Of a stretch of DNA of 64,000 nucleotides, positions 26,601 through 34,300 are shown in pieces. The notes below the pieces were generated by a model that saw nothing but the letters and a program-made list of their open reading frames with translations, did not search any database and was not told where the DNA came from. The position numbers and the translations under genes are program-made. Location of the stretch: assembly GCA_963576475.1 (NCBI GenBank), contig OY754979.1, forward strand, positions 33,573,778 through 33,637,777, in the 5' to 3' direction. Source of the stretch: Molanna angustata. Lineage: Eukaryota > Arthropoda > Insecta > Trichoptera > Molannidae. The stretch's first letter is position 1. Every line of letters starts with the position of its first letter.

Positions 26601-29515
26601 TTTCTATTTTTTTTTTAATTTTCAAGTAAAAATGAGTTATAATTCTGATGATGAGTTTTATACAACTGCTATAAAGTGGTTTGTTTATATATAAAAAGAA
26701 AAAATCAAAGAGAAAATGTTGTATTTTCGCATTCACGAGAGTGTCAAACAGCTCGGCGCAATGAGATGGCGCTATATACCGCTGGTTTTCACACTCACGA
26801 GTATGCCGTATCGACAGGATGCGCCACACTGTTTGTCGCTGCGCAGTTTGTCGCGGCGCCATTTGGAATTTTATTTTGGTGTGACAGGCCAATTGGGCTG
26901 CGCGGGTTTTGACATTCACGAGCGCATTTTGGAGTGATAGCAAGCCATTTGGAAGGATGGCACGATCGTAAATGGGGGCCTTTACATTGTAGGTCTCTGA
27001 AATAAGTGCTTCGATAGTAAATAAGATACAAAAGAGAAAGGCAATCGTGGTTTCACTGGATTCATGAATCCAGGCCCACGAGCACAGGCGACCAGAGTAC
27101 CAGCAAGAATAGGTGAGCCACACGGGCTTGCGACATAAATACACAATAGGTAATGTAAATAATTTTTAAGTATTACTGTTAGGCACAAAACCGGAAATGT
27201 AACAATAAAACACAAGAACTATGAAAAAAAAAACTGGAAAAGCCAGAATATTTTTAGGTTATTAAATAAATTAGATATTAAATACTTAATACAACACTCG
27301 ATGTTTCCAAAGATATCAAGTAGGTACTTGATATACACAAGGAGTGTTTACATTCTTCCACAATAGGTATTGAGTATTGATTTATAAAAAATATTTACCA
27401 TTATCCAAACATTCCTTCAATGACTGCACACCGTCATCCTGGATGAATATCTTGATTCCAATCTTTAGGTTCTTCCTCTCTTCTTCAATCATCTTGGCAT
27501 GAAGATCCTCATTCAGTCGGGATATAAACACTGTACTGTCCCCATCACTGTCAGTACCGTTGGACATGTGACACGAGTCGGCAGACTTGATGGCCTTCTG
27601 CCATTCACTGACTGTTATTTGCAGACTCTCCACAAGCTATGAAATAAACAGAAATATGTCTATATTAAGTTTTTTTTTTAATAAAAATAATACAAGTTTA
27701 TTTTCCCGCCAAACTGCAAGCAGTTTTTTGGCAGAGCAGATTCTCTCTTTCACATAATCACTAAACTTATGTCAAATATTAAAGAAAGTGAAACTAAACA
27801 AAAATTTGAAAAAAAAAATAAAAATTGAATAAACCTTACAAATAATATATATACATTTGTTTATAATTGTTAATGTCGTGTTGACACAGTCCGAGTGCGC
27901 TCGTATTATGTCAACCGGTAATCCGAGCCCGCTCGGATGACGGCGTCCGATCCGTGTAGACTCAGACCATGTCCTATTGTTCCAAGTTAGCTCGTATAGG
28001 AGTAGTCAAACAAAATGGTGGACAACAACAAACATATGTCATCTCATGGCAAAAAAAAGTGGTCTGAGCGCGATACCGCTAAATTTTTAGAATTATGCGA
28101 AGCGGAAGAAGTTCTATGGAACGATAAAATAAAAAATTATAAAAATAAAGACGCAAGGAATGTGGCATTGCTATTTGTACTTCACGAAGGAAATTTTCAG
28201 ATGCGTCCTGCTTTGTACGCCTTAAAATCTAATGACGGTTCCAAATTTTCCTTTTGCGTTACTTATTTTTTCCCTTGTAGTGGTTTTCTAACTCTTTAAT
28301 TAATGTGTCTGCAAGAACTCCGACACCTTGCAGCAACAGATTTGTCAGTGCCATATTTATGACCTTAAAAACGAGTAAAAAAGCTTGTATGTTAAATGAA
28401 AACTAACACCTTACAGCAACAGAGCTGTCACAGTTATGATTTTGAATCCGAGTAAAAAAGTTTGTGTTTAAACCGCTATCCGTGTACACTCGGATGAAGC
28501 TTACTTATACGAGTCCACTCGGTCCAAGCATACTCTGTGTAAACGCGGCATAAAGTGCACTTCACTATTTAGTAATAAGCTGTGTTTTTGGTCCTTGAAT
28601 TGTTTTGTATTATGTAATTAATTGTACTCTGTTATGAATGTTTTGTTTACTTTGAAATAAAAGTAAAAATAAAATAAAATTATACCTAAAATCAATCAAC
28701 AATAATAATTCAAAGTCTAACGAACGCTTGATTTCAGATACAGATGTTTCAGAGTATTTTTTATAGTTACTATTTTCGTTTCGTCAGACTTTAAAATATT
28801 TCTTATTCTAATCGGCAACCCGTTATGCGGTACAAGATGTTTCCTGGTACGATCTCCGTACACGTTGTTTGTCTTAGGTATACGCAGGGCGCACTCCATC
28901 GCCAGCCAGCTCCCATATTTGTGACTTATTTCTGTTTTAAAAGATTCATTTTTGTATTCTTCCAAAATGATGCACTGTTTTACTTTATTTTGTATTGGGA
29001 GTATTTTACATATTTCAAATATTTTTTCATATTGGCTATTGCATGATTTTAGGGCAAATGTGTGAAATATATGAATACGTAATAATTTTAAGTAGGTACA
29101 TTTAAATTTATTTTTGTTTTATTGTAGGTACATACTTCTATGATTATTTAATGTACATCAATTGTGGACAAAAGTAATTTGTCTGTCTTTTTTTCATTTC
29201 ATAGTGCATTTTCTCTGTTTATCTTATGAGACTGAATTTGTCCCTTAAATAAATAAATACATAAATAAGTTCATATTTATCAAACGGATTGATTTATTTT
29301 TCCAAATTGTTTCAATCAAGTCAGTTCTGAGCCAGCTTATAAGAGTGTCAGTAGCTATTGAACATTTTTAAGAAATTATATTAAAGATAAATTGTTGATA
29401 AATATAAAATAATAAATCTAACCTCTTCCGTTACATTTTGACCGGCTTTTTGTTTTATTTCGATCAGATTAAGTACATTTCCAGTGCTGATGACAACTTT
29501 GGACACTGAAGGCAT
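11524..29515 (-). CDS. GCLM: glutamate-cysteine ligase regulatory (modifier) subunit, six exons
   Basis: The non-catalytic partner of glutamate-cysteine ligase, the cytosolic first step of glutathione synthesis. It binds the catalytic subunit and lowers its sensitivity to glutathione feedback. Coding exons on the minus strand are 29515-29423, 27636-27399, 16469-16368, 14375-14262, 13147-12962 and 11675-11524. They total 885 bp, or 294 residues plus stop, against about 274 in vertebrates. All introns are GT-AG, and after exon 1 (phase 0) every junction is phase 1. Family features in order: TGNVLNL near the start (about residue 11), WQKAIKSAD-type helix, LKIGIKIFI (about 91-99), a strand LIDNVILAYNPP (about 120-131), GVADLDESCFRQL (about 189-201), VQINLASCCVVPP (about 212-224), DVQLLTHSDP, and a C-terminal CRGVLTLKGYI strand (about 275-285). 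Identification rests on this ordered match to the aldo-keto-reductase-like GCLM fold. Intron 2 is 10.9 kb and full of transposons. The donor after exon 4 (GTCTGT) is weak. Confidence 0.93.
11738..12284 (-). mobile_element. solo copy of element S, inverted, in GCLM intron 5
   Basis: Read on the minus strand it starts 'cgagtgggttgtggcca...tatactccttactacc' and ends 'tatattcccttggggtagtgaggagtaaaaata'. It is the inverse of the copy at 7186-7750 and shares its internal 'aagtttcctgagcttggggtca' region. It ends 63 bp upstream of the GCLM exon 6 acceptor. Confidence 0.6.
11874..11893 (+). repeat. (TG)10 microsatellite
   Basis: Ten uninterrupted TG dinucleotides inside element S, at the position where the sister copy at 7.6 kb has a short CA run. 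Confidence 0.9.
12560..12907. mobile_element. Mutator-like MITE with 9-bp target duplication
   Basis: The ends GGATAACCTAGGCTTCACACC and, in reverse, GGATAGCCTAGTCTTCATACC are imperfect inverted repeats that extend inward about 60 bp. The element is flanked by identical GAGATTAAA at 12551-12559 and 12908-12916. A 9-bp duplication suggests the Mutator group, though the family assignment is inferred. It lies in GCLM intron 5 and contains a second, nested repeat. Confidence 0.75.
12731..12837 (+). mobile_element. palindromic-MITE fragment nested in the Mutator-like MITE
   Basis: It contains atctcaatagagacgaagtt, 'ggcacctacaggg' and 'gtttgcgcatatgcaa', all found at the end of the long-TIR element at 21.1-21.64 kb. 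It is bracketed by an 18-bp direct repeat, gactaaattggtattttt, at 12713-12730 and 12838-12855. Confidence 0.7.
12962..13147 (-). CDS. GCLM: GCLM exon 5
   Basis: 186 bp with acceptor TTTATAG and donor GTAACG. It carries the most diagnostic part of the protein: GVADLDESCFRQLHRWGGVK, INLASCCVVPP and VQLLTHSDPSG. Confidence 0.95.
13505..13900 (-). mobile_element. RTE-like retrotransposon 3' coding fragment
   Basis: The minus-strand translation gives KIDAFEMWFWRRMLRIPWTA, ERLWTVYSRRVLSFFGHIA and, after a frameshift, RSPERWCDQIKEMTGNDL and a 'REDWR.LV' end. This is the well-known C-terminal module of an abundant insect non-LTR family. Frameshifts and stops show it is dead. Confidence 0.8.
13903..14097 (-). 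mobile_element. tRNA-derived SINE, family C
   Basis: The minus strand starts with a tRNA-like head 'GCCGTGGCACAGTTGGTAAG...' and a B-box region GGGTTCGATTCCC. The body 'gcgtgagaaataaat / ttattt' follows, and then the conserved tail with 'gaaattgcc.tatggcaataaa'. The same element is at 42355-42562. Confidence 0.8.
14262..14375 (-). CDS. GCLM: GCLM exon 4
   Basis: 114 bp, acceptor TTTTTAG, phase 1 at both ends. It encodes GLKVVWSALEKYVEEG, the helix before the DLD loop. The donor reads G|GTCTGT, which is non-consensus beyond GT, but the junction restores the family reading 'EEG-KITQLGVADLD'. Confidence 0.85.
14758..14946 (+). mobile_element. tRNA-derived SINE, family A
   Basis: The head 'gagcggttagcgcgctggg' and B-box GAGTTCGAATCC are followed by the body 'cctatagcacaagcatttatgc' and 'cgtaggaagatgtatatgta', and an A-rich tail. 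It lies in GCLM intron 3. Confidence 0.85.
15862..16036 (-). mobile_element. tRNA-derived SINE, family A
   Basis: A minus-strand copy with the best-preserved tRNA-like head. The ends GGTCGA and TCGACC can pair, and an anticodon-like stem CTGGG/TCCAG surrounds a 7-base loop. The extended body and T-rich tail show that it is a SINE and not a tRNA gene. Confidence 0.85.
16045..16256 (-). mobile_element. tRNA-derived SINE, family B
   Basis: The minus strand begins 'ggccttcgtggctcagttgg', followed by B-box GGGTTCGATTCC. The body 'aattgtgttttcagtctgga' and 'tgtggcaacttgttattgggtgcgtg' follows. Other copies are at 32.1 and 36.3 kb. It abuts the family A copy tail to tail. Confidence 0.85.
16368..16469 (-). 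CDS. GCLM: GCLM exon 3
   Basis: 102 bp between a TTTTCAG acceptor and a GTAAGT donor, phase 1 at both ends. It encodes YKVLSIDLIDNVILAYNPPS, the family strand equivalent to LDSVIIASPP. Confidence 0.9.
17033..17247 (-). mobile_element. non-LTR retrotransposon terminal coding fragment
   Basis: The minus-strand reading includes 'LPIHRTNYAQNMTIHRMCDTY' (in two parts, split by no stop) and 'FKYSIQKK', resembling the C-terminal 'LP.HRTNY....INRM.RTYN' end of insect non-LTR ORF2 proteins. Only this piece is present, in GCLM intron 2. Confidence 0.5.
17347..17553. repeat. 207-bp near-perfect hairpin MITE
   Basis: The left arm from aagttatatctataattaaa is repeated in inverse up to 17553, with the centre near 17448 (agctTATAAgct). 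Arms of about 100 bp are almost identical. An 18-bp direct repeat, aaagttatttcaattaat, lies at 17293-17310 and 17554-17571. Confidence 0.85.
18637..18817. mobile_element. 181-bp hairpin MITE with CCT flanks
   Basis: The arms begin GCCCCCAAGTCAAATTGAAA and include 'gccaagcgctaa' and 'tttgacgtttgtt', mirrored on the right. It is flanked by CCT at 18634-18636 and 18818-18820, a possible 3-bp target duplication. No coding capacity. Confidence 0.75.
19080..19610 (+). mobile_element. CR1/L2-like retrotransposon 3' coding fragment
   Basis: The plus-strand frame reads VVSRLDYCNGIYAGLPKYQL, 'TAARLIFGAEK', 'ITPLLNELHWLKCPERIDYK', 'TVYNALNNLAPKYI'. This is the classic post-RT segment of CR1/L2-type non-LTR elements. 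After a frameshift near 19435 it continues 'AYYDRCFSVSGTIKW'. The copy at 31774-32007 has the same ending. The element is truncated and frameshifted. Confidence 0.8.
20028..20404. repeat. left arm of a large inverted repeat
   Basis: About 375 bp whose reverse complement occurs, diverged, at 25926-26392. Shared text includes 'ttttttcctacccagaatatgaaaac', 'tgtttcatacaat' and 'ggcagttaaa'. The arms enclose 5.5 kb of GCLM intron 2. This arm has one copy of the 'tttgagatgtactactacaatg' unit that is tandemly repeated in the right arm. Confidence 0.85.
20450..20913. mobile_element. non-autonomous hAT transposon with 8-bp TSD
   Basis: The ends CAGGGGTCCCCAAAC and, in reverse, CAGGGGTCTCCAAAC are typical of Charlie-like hAT elements, as is the 'ggccacatccggcccgcgg' text beside the left end. 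A perfect 8-bp target duplication CTCTAGCA flanks it (20442-20449 and 20914-20921). It is 464 bp long with no transposase. Confidence 0.92.
21078..21640. mobile_element. long-TIR palindromic MITE
   Basis: Two inverted arms of about 100 bp or more begin near ttcaacatctcaatagagac and include 'ctacagggcttacgacctgtcatcggctgg'. They enclose a centre with 'tcaatagatggcgttacaaaaaggtttct'. The right side carries an extra 'gtttgcgtatatgcaatta' segment. Relatives lie at 1.56, 12.73 and 32.9-33.9 kb, and perhaps at 50.8 kb. Confidence 0.8.
21922..22589. mobile_element. Harbinger-like non-autonomous element, copy 1
   Basis: The ends GGTCCGAATGCAGAGTCC and, in reverse, GACCCGAATGCAGAGTCC are flanked by TTA on both sides (21919-21921 and 22590-22592). 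Toward the right an internal hairpin is built on 'gatagatagctttct'. Copy 2 at 37482-38178 is nearly identical inside but sits at a different target. The 3-bp target duplication suggests PIF/Harbinger; the family is inferred. A 66-codon frame (22136-22336), partly preserved in copy 2, may be a transposase remnant, but I cannot identify it. Confidence 0.75.
23267..25642 (+). repeat. minisatellite, 33 units of exactly 72 bp
   Basis: Units begin aaattacttctgcatcatcc and end 'gtcatatat'; 2,376 bp is exactly 33 x 72. Units appear identical except at one site (gtAgtc or gtTgtc), with T in units 2, 6, 17, 19, 23 and 26. Because 72 is divisible by 3 and one frame lacks stops, the array reads as an 817-codon frame with a 24-residue repeat (YKLLLHHPITYFF...). 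It lies in the large GCLM intron, opposite to the gene, with no flanking coding sequence, so I treat it as non-coding. Confidence 0.95.
25926..26392. repeat. right arm of the large inverted repeat
   Basis: Inverse of 20028-20404. It is longer because it contains a four-copy tandem expansion at 26037-26155. Divergence between the arms (small indels and substitutions) indicates they are old compared with the minisatellite between them. Confidence 0.85.
26037..26155 (+). repeat. four tandem units of about 30 bp
   Basis: 'attaacattgtagtagtaca' followed by 'tctcaaact' is repeated four times with small length variation. The matching left arm has a single unit. Confidence 0.9.
26452..26981. mobile_element. 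Harbinger-like MITE with TTA duplication
   Basis: The ends AGCAGCCCATTCACGATCATG and, in reverse, AGGCCCCCATTTACGATCGTG are flanked by TTA (26449-26451 and 26982-26984). The interior repeats a 'cactcacgag'/'cattcacgag' motif at least four times, which could be transposase-binding subterminal repeats. It is GC-richer than its surroundings. Confidence 0.75.
27399..27636 (-). CDS. GCLM: GCLM exon 2
   Basis: The acceptor is TTTCATAG and the donor GGTAAATA, phase 1. It encodes the helix and first strands, including SEWQKAIKSAD and LKIGIKIFIQDDGV, and ends LKECLDNG. Confidence 0.92.
27874..28550 (+). mobile_element. Harbinger-like element carrying a MADF-type ORF
   Basis: The ends TGTCGTGTTGACACAG and, in reverse, TGCCGCGTTTACACAG are flanked by TAA (27871-27873 and 28551-28553), a PIF/Harbinger-type target duplication. 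It sits in GCLM intron 1. It contains a partial ORF with a MADF/Myb-SANT-like start, the class of DNA-binding protein that Harbinger elements encode beside the transposase. No transposase remains. Confidence 0.8.
28015..28299 (+). pseudogene. truncated MADF/Myb-SANT-like transposon protein
   Basis: The first 50 or so residues read KKKWSERDTAKFLELCEAEE, then VLWNDKIKNYKNKDARN. This matches the start of a MADF domain: an aromatic 'W' helix, then LWN, Y-K-N-[RK]-D-x-R. After about residue 55 the similarity is lost (LFVLHEG..., then a TFF-rich stretch), consistent with an internal deletion. It lies wholly between the terminal repeats of the element, so it is transposon-derived, not a host gene. 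Confidence 0.65.
28717..28990 (-). mobile_element. non-LTR retrotransposon C-terminal fragment
   Basis: The minus-strand frame reads MEEYKNESFKTEISHKYGSW and 'RIPKTNNVYGDRT', a relative of the fragment at 2740-2973. Only the end of the polyprotein is present. Confidence 0.65.
29423..29515 (-). CDS. GCLM: GCLM exon 1
   Basis: 31 codons from the ATG to a phase-0 GTTAGA donor. It contains STGNVLNLIEI, equivalent to the conserved LQTGNLLNW of vertebrate GCLM. Confidence 0.85.
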
Positions 29516-30028
29516 TTTGACTCGTAGCAACTTCAAATAATTCACAACACACTTCCTAAATAACGAGTTTAGGCCTAGGAACATGCACAACAACACACGA
29601 TGACTGAAGGATATATACGCCGTGAGGCTATTTAATATAATTATCGCCTGAATACTTATCAAAAATGTTTAATATGGGGCCAGGATGACTAGCAAATTAC
29701 GCAACGTGATAAGATTTTCGAGAACAATCTACTCCTACAATAGCTAAACAAGATTTTCCACTGATAAAACTAGATTCTAAAGTAAAACGTTTGGAGCCGA
29801 TACACGATAACAGATAGCACACAATAGTCAATTAGTTATTCATATAAGTATGTATATATTTGTAATTTATTTATATTCGCTTGTATTTTTAACTATTGAT
29901 ATGTCAACCGCAACTGTCAACATGAGCTTGATAGTGTTGCTCTATTAAAATGAAATCCACACATTAGGTAATTCTAAAGAGTAGGTAGGTATAAATATTT
30001 CGCCAAATATCTTGAACCAGGCTTCCGA

Positions 30029-30150
30029 TGATATTGTCAAGACGACGGGAAGAAAATGGATGCAGATGGCATCAACTAACAAAGATGGAAGGAAATGGAA
30101 GAGGCCTCCAGCAGTGGAAGGAAGAAGGCTGATGAAGAAGAAAAAGAAAA
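30029..30150 (+). mobile_element. non-LTR retrotransposon terminal fragment
   Basis: The plus-strand frame reads DDIVKTTGRKWMQMASTNKD and 'RKWKRPPAVEG', the common ending of insect non-LTR ORF2 proteins (D-x-x-K-x-x-G-x-x-W-M-x-x-A...W). It is about 40 codons and is joined to a 'gcgcagagcgcaaatttgtg' repeat. Confidence 0.6.
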
Positions 30151-30364
30151 GGCTTTCGGGTGCGCAGAGCGCAAATTTGTGTCTTTTTTTCCGTTGGTTT
30201 ACGTGCAAATCGCTCCCCGTCTCAACGAAATGGATCAAGATTTTTGGCGATAGCAACCATTATAATAATATATTTATATGCATATTTTAAAAACCTTGCT
30301 TAAAACCGTGGTCTTTGGAATAAAAATTCAATTGATTCCTGAGCTTTTTTTTTTAACATGTCCA

Positions 30365-30660
30365 CGTAGGGGACGCCAGCCATTAGGATTTGGGTCCATT
30401 TTACTCTTCCGAAGAAGCGCACTACGTAGCGTTGGGAGGGGTTTGCAATCTAGAAAAGAGTTTATTAATTCGGATTTTAAAAAGACCCGGGTTGTACGAA
30501 GGTGGAAACACAAAATTCGGAAGATCGTTCCACAGTCGGGCTGCTGTATTAATAAATAGGTGTCGCCAAATAATTTGATTTTTAACAGAAAAGGGGGACG
30601 ATCTGCACGTAAACCAACGAAGCAAAAAGACACAAATTTGCGCTCTGCGCAACCGGAAGC
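30365..30660 (-). mobile_element. non-LTR retrotransposon terminal fragment
   Basis: The minus-strand frame reads FINTAARLWNDLPNFVFPPS and 'LFKIRINKLF', the standard end of one non-LTR clade, then an A-rich tail. The leading 'gcgcagagcgcaaatttgtg' segment also appears in opposite orientation at about 30160-30250, and in parts at 30816 and 39090, marking a dispersed family. Confidence 0.7.
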
Positions 30661-30997
30661 TCGTTCAAGATATTTGGCGATAATTATATGAAAGCTTATA
30701 TTATTTTTGATATGAAATACTTTTCATAGTCATGATTTTTTATTCGTTACTTTATTATATTCAAACAAGATATAGCAATCGTAAAATACATAACTTGAGG
30801 TAGTCACGTAAGTGTGCAGAGCGCAAATTTGTGTATTTTTCTTGGTTGATTTACATTTAAATCGTCCCCTCCACGGTGAAAAGGATCAAGAAGTTTTACG
30901 AAAACTACAATGTAACGATTTACACAAATATTCCATTTTTCAACAAATCGAATTTTCCAATACTTAAATTTAATATTAAAATAGCATTGAAAGAATG

Positions 30998-31095
30998 CTA
31001 CGTTCCCTTAAAAAGTATTTATGCTTATTTTAGAGAGCGTAGGAAGATGTAGGTATATGTACTTGTTTAGCAAGGATATATTCATTTTTTTTAAA
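30998..31095 (+). mobile_element. 5'-truncated SINE family A
   Basis: Only the body and tail are present: 'tatgcttattttagagagcg', 'taggaagatg', 'gtacttgtttagcaaggata', then an A-rich end. It lies just upstream of the TMEM14 gene. Confidence 0.7.
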
Positions 31096-31315
31096 TAGAA
31101 AATAAATAAATAAATAGATTATTTTTCGTTTATGGCAACTAATTAGTTAATGTCAAATCAGAACCGAAGGTTGTTAAGCGATCGTATTGTATATACCTGT
31201 CATACTTGTGTTGTGTGTGTTTTTTTCAGAATAATTAATTTCCATAAAGTACTTCTCGAGCAATGGAAACTTGTATAATTTTCGCAAACCAGTTGATATT
31301 GTGTTTCACGGAGAC

Positions 31316-31388
31316 ATGGTCGATTATTGTGGATATCTCTACGCGACCGCCGTAGCCACCGGAGGGTTCGCTAGTTTTGCGGCTTCGG
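31316..31388 (+). CDS. TMEM14-like exon 1
   Basis: 24 codons plus one base from the ATG at 31316. The exon ends TCGG and the intron opens GCAAGT. Using the nearby GTAAAC donor four bases later would put exon 2 into a non-family frame (KMFKYFSSEP). Confidence 0.82.
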
Positions 31389-34300
31389 GCAAGTAAACAT
31401 TATTACAAAAAAAAATATTTTAAAACATACCATTAACGAATTTTCATGATTGTTGTTAGTGAACAGTGTCATATTTTAAATATTTGACTTATGTGAATTG
31501 AATATAATATAATGTTAATTTACCTTTCTTTATTTAAATTGTTAACTTCATTTTGCACCAATTTTGAATATATTATATGGTCATAATTTTCATTATAATA
31601 TTTCACCTAAATTATCGTCTATGATATGGTATTTTTAAAATTCATTGTATTGAATTTGATTCTTCATTAGGAGATTTTGTTTTACAATATTATATAATAA
31701 TAATAATAATAATTTGTATAGCGCCCTTTAATGATTCAAGATCATTCCAAGGGTGCTGTTATTTAGATAGATATTATATTGCTCTACGAAACAAAGCTGT
31801 TTTCAGTCCTTTAGAGAAAGTGCTCTTACTATTTGCACTGCGGACATCTAGAGGCAATTTATTCCACTTTATAGGACCACTCACACCAAAGCATCGATCA
31901 TAGTAAGCCGCTTTATTGGCTCTGTCCAACTCCTTTAGGGAGTTGGTACTCTGTGATCCAGAAGACCGTGTGTGAGATGCCTCCCAGAGAGAGCTTTTCT
32001 CTGACACAGCTCTTGTATGTATTGTGGCGCTAGGTTATTTAAAGCATTAAACTATTTTTTACCACTTATATATATCTAGATTTGATTTTTGTAACACAAT
32101 TGTTTACAGCTGGCATTCAGCCTTCGTGGCTCAGTTGTTTATATATCTAACCTTGGGCTAAAGGTCCAGGGTTTGATTTCTGGAGGAGACATCGTTTTTA
32201 ATTGTGTTTTTAGTGTGGATCTGTGAGACAATAAATATCAAGCCTCCAGAATGTGGCAACTTGTTATTGGATGCATGTGAAACTGTGTTATTATCATATT
32301 AACTCCTCCAAGGTGTCTCCACTATTTATTGTTTATTCTCAGTGAAAAATTATTAAAAAAATATGAATTTATTATATAAATTAAGTTAAAAAATATAATA
32401 TTTCAGAATCACAAAAAATTTGAATATTTAGTTTCGAATTTAATTTTATCCTTACCAAATTACAAATATTTAAAAATATTATTTATCTATAAATATTTTC
32501 TTTTACAGGATGTTTAAATACTTTAGCAGTGAGCCTCCTGTTTGCATCATTTTTAGGTAAGTTTTGCAATTTTTAACACTTATTATTTAATTTTTATATT
32601 AAGTAGGATGTTGAATTTATAACAGACAAAATGCAAATGCAACTCATTGAGTATGTGATGTAAACTGTATAAATAATGTATCAGAATTGAAAAAAAATAT
32701 TTATAATTTATCTTAAAACATATCAAAGTTGGACAAATATATAAATCTGAAATATCTTTAAAAAAAGTTGCTCCTTTTTGTCTTATTTTATTGTAACCCA
32801 CAACTAAACATGTCTATTAAGAAGAGAATTAATAATAAAAAAAAATATTGATTGGACCGCCCTTAGAAAGATCTTGTAACACTAACATATATACGGCGCA
32901 TATACACAATAATTGGATTTTTTTCCCTGTTGGCAATCAATGATATTATTTTGACATTTTTTATTTATACAAGCCAAAAATGAAATAATATTTCTGGCGC
33001 AGTTCAGGGGTGACATCTTTGCGAGAACACTGTCACCTCATGTATAAGGACTTGCTTTCATTGTTTACAAAAAAAAACAATTTCTCAATAGATGGCGTAA
33101 CAAAAAGGTTTCTTCGTTACTTCATAGATGGCGATGGTAAAAACAGCTTATTTTTTTTTCTTTTTTTATAAAAATGAATATGAATTTTTTTTCTTTTTTT
33201 TAAAAATGAATTTTTTTTAAAAATGAATAGCAGACAAACTTTTAGTTTGTCTGCTATTGGTGCCACTTTAAAACTTCCTCGAACATAGTCGTTCCTGATC
33301 CTATCAGCTCTTGTGACACTCCGTTGAATTGATACATACATAAATAAAACAAAAAACCTGTAACACTTTGATGTTGGATTAACTCGTTTCACTCAAAAAG
33401 TTCATTATTTTAATAGTATGTATTCAAAAAAGAACTTCTTCATATTTTCCCATAAAAAAATTAAAGAATTATCTTGGAGGAGTAATTATATATTTTTGCG
33501 CATTACATTTTTTTTTTCAAAAAAATGAATATGTCCTTGTTAAACAAGTACATATACATCTTCCTACGTTCCCTAAAATAAGCAAATAAATGCTTGTGCT
33601 ATAGGTGAACGAAATCGGTCGAGGCAGGATTTGAACTCGCGACCACTGGATTACTAGCCCAGAGCGCTAGCCGCTCTGCCATTGACCCATCTAGTTTAAT
33701 GATTAGTTTCTCATTATTAAAATATATAGAACTTTCAAAATTTGCTTTGATAAGGGCACTCAATAAGAAGGCATAAAATTGATGAATGTTGCGTAAGCGC
33801 ATAAAGTGATTACGTAAACCAGCTGATGACAGGTCGTAAGCTCAGTAGGTGCCTTGAGTTCCTAATTCTCCTATATTATTTCAATTAAGTCTTTACTGAG
33901 ATGTTAAAAAAAATGTCAAAAAATATTATTATTGCATTTTAAACAATGTTATGATTGCATAAATCAAAAACATTCATGTCTAAAAATCATTTAAAAATTA
34001 GCCCCGATAATACTTAAATATATTTAGCATCTTTATTTACAATCTTACTCACAAATATAATGGGTATTTTAAATCATAACCATGAATAATATAAAAAAAT
34101 ATGTGTACAGTGAGACTTTGATTATCTGGACATCCGCTTTTCTCTATCCTGGAATTTAGATGATCAGCAGAATAGACCCCTCCGAACTTTACTCTATAAT
34201 CTGGATGCACAGTTACAGAGGTTTCTGCATTCCAAAAGTTGGCTACACTATCCACTCTTTGTCCAATGTTTTCCCTTTTAAATTGTTATTTAAAAAAAAA

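Noticed and set aside
26563..27144. 193-codon minus-strand frame as a gene
   Set aside because: It spans the terminal repeat of a Harbinger-like MITE and its flank. The HTRECEN-type text comes from the element's repeated cattcacgag motif.
29680..29695. Antioxidant-response element upstream of GCLM (atgactagca)
   Set aside because: It resembles the TGACnnnGC core but lacks the right spacing before GC, and the transcription start is unknown.
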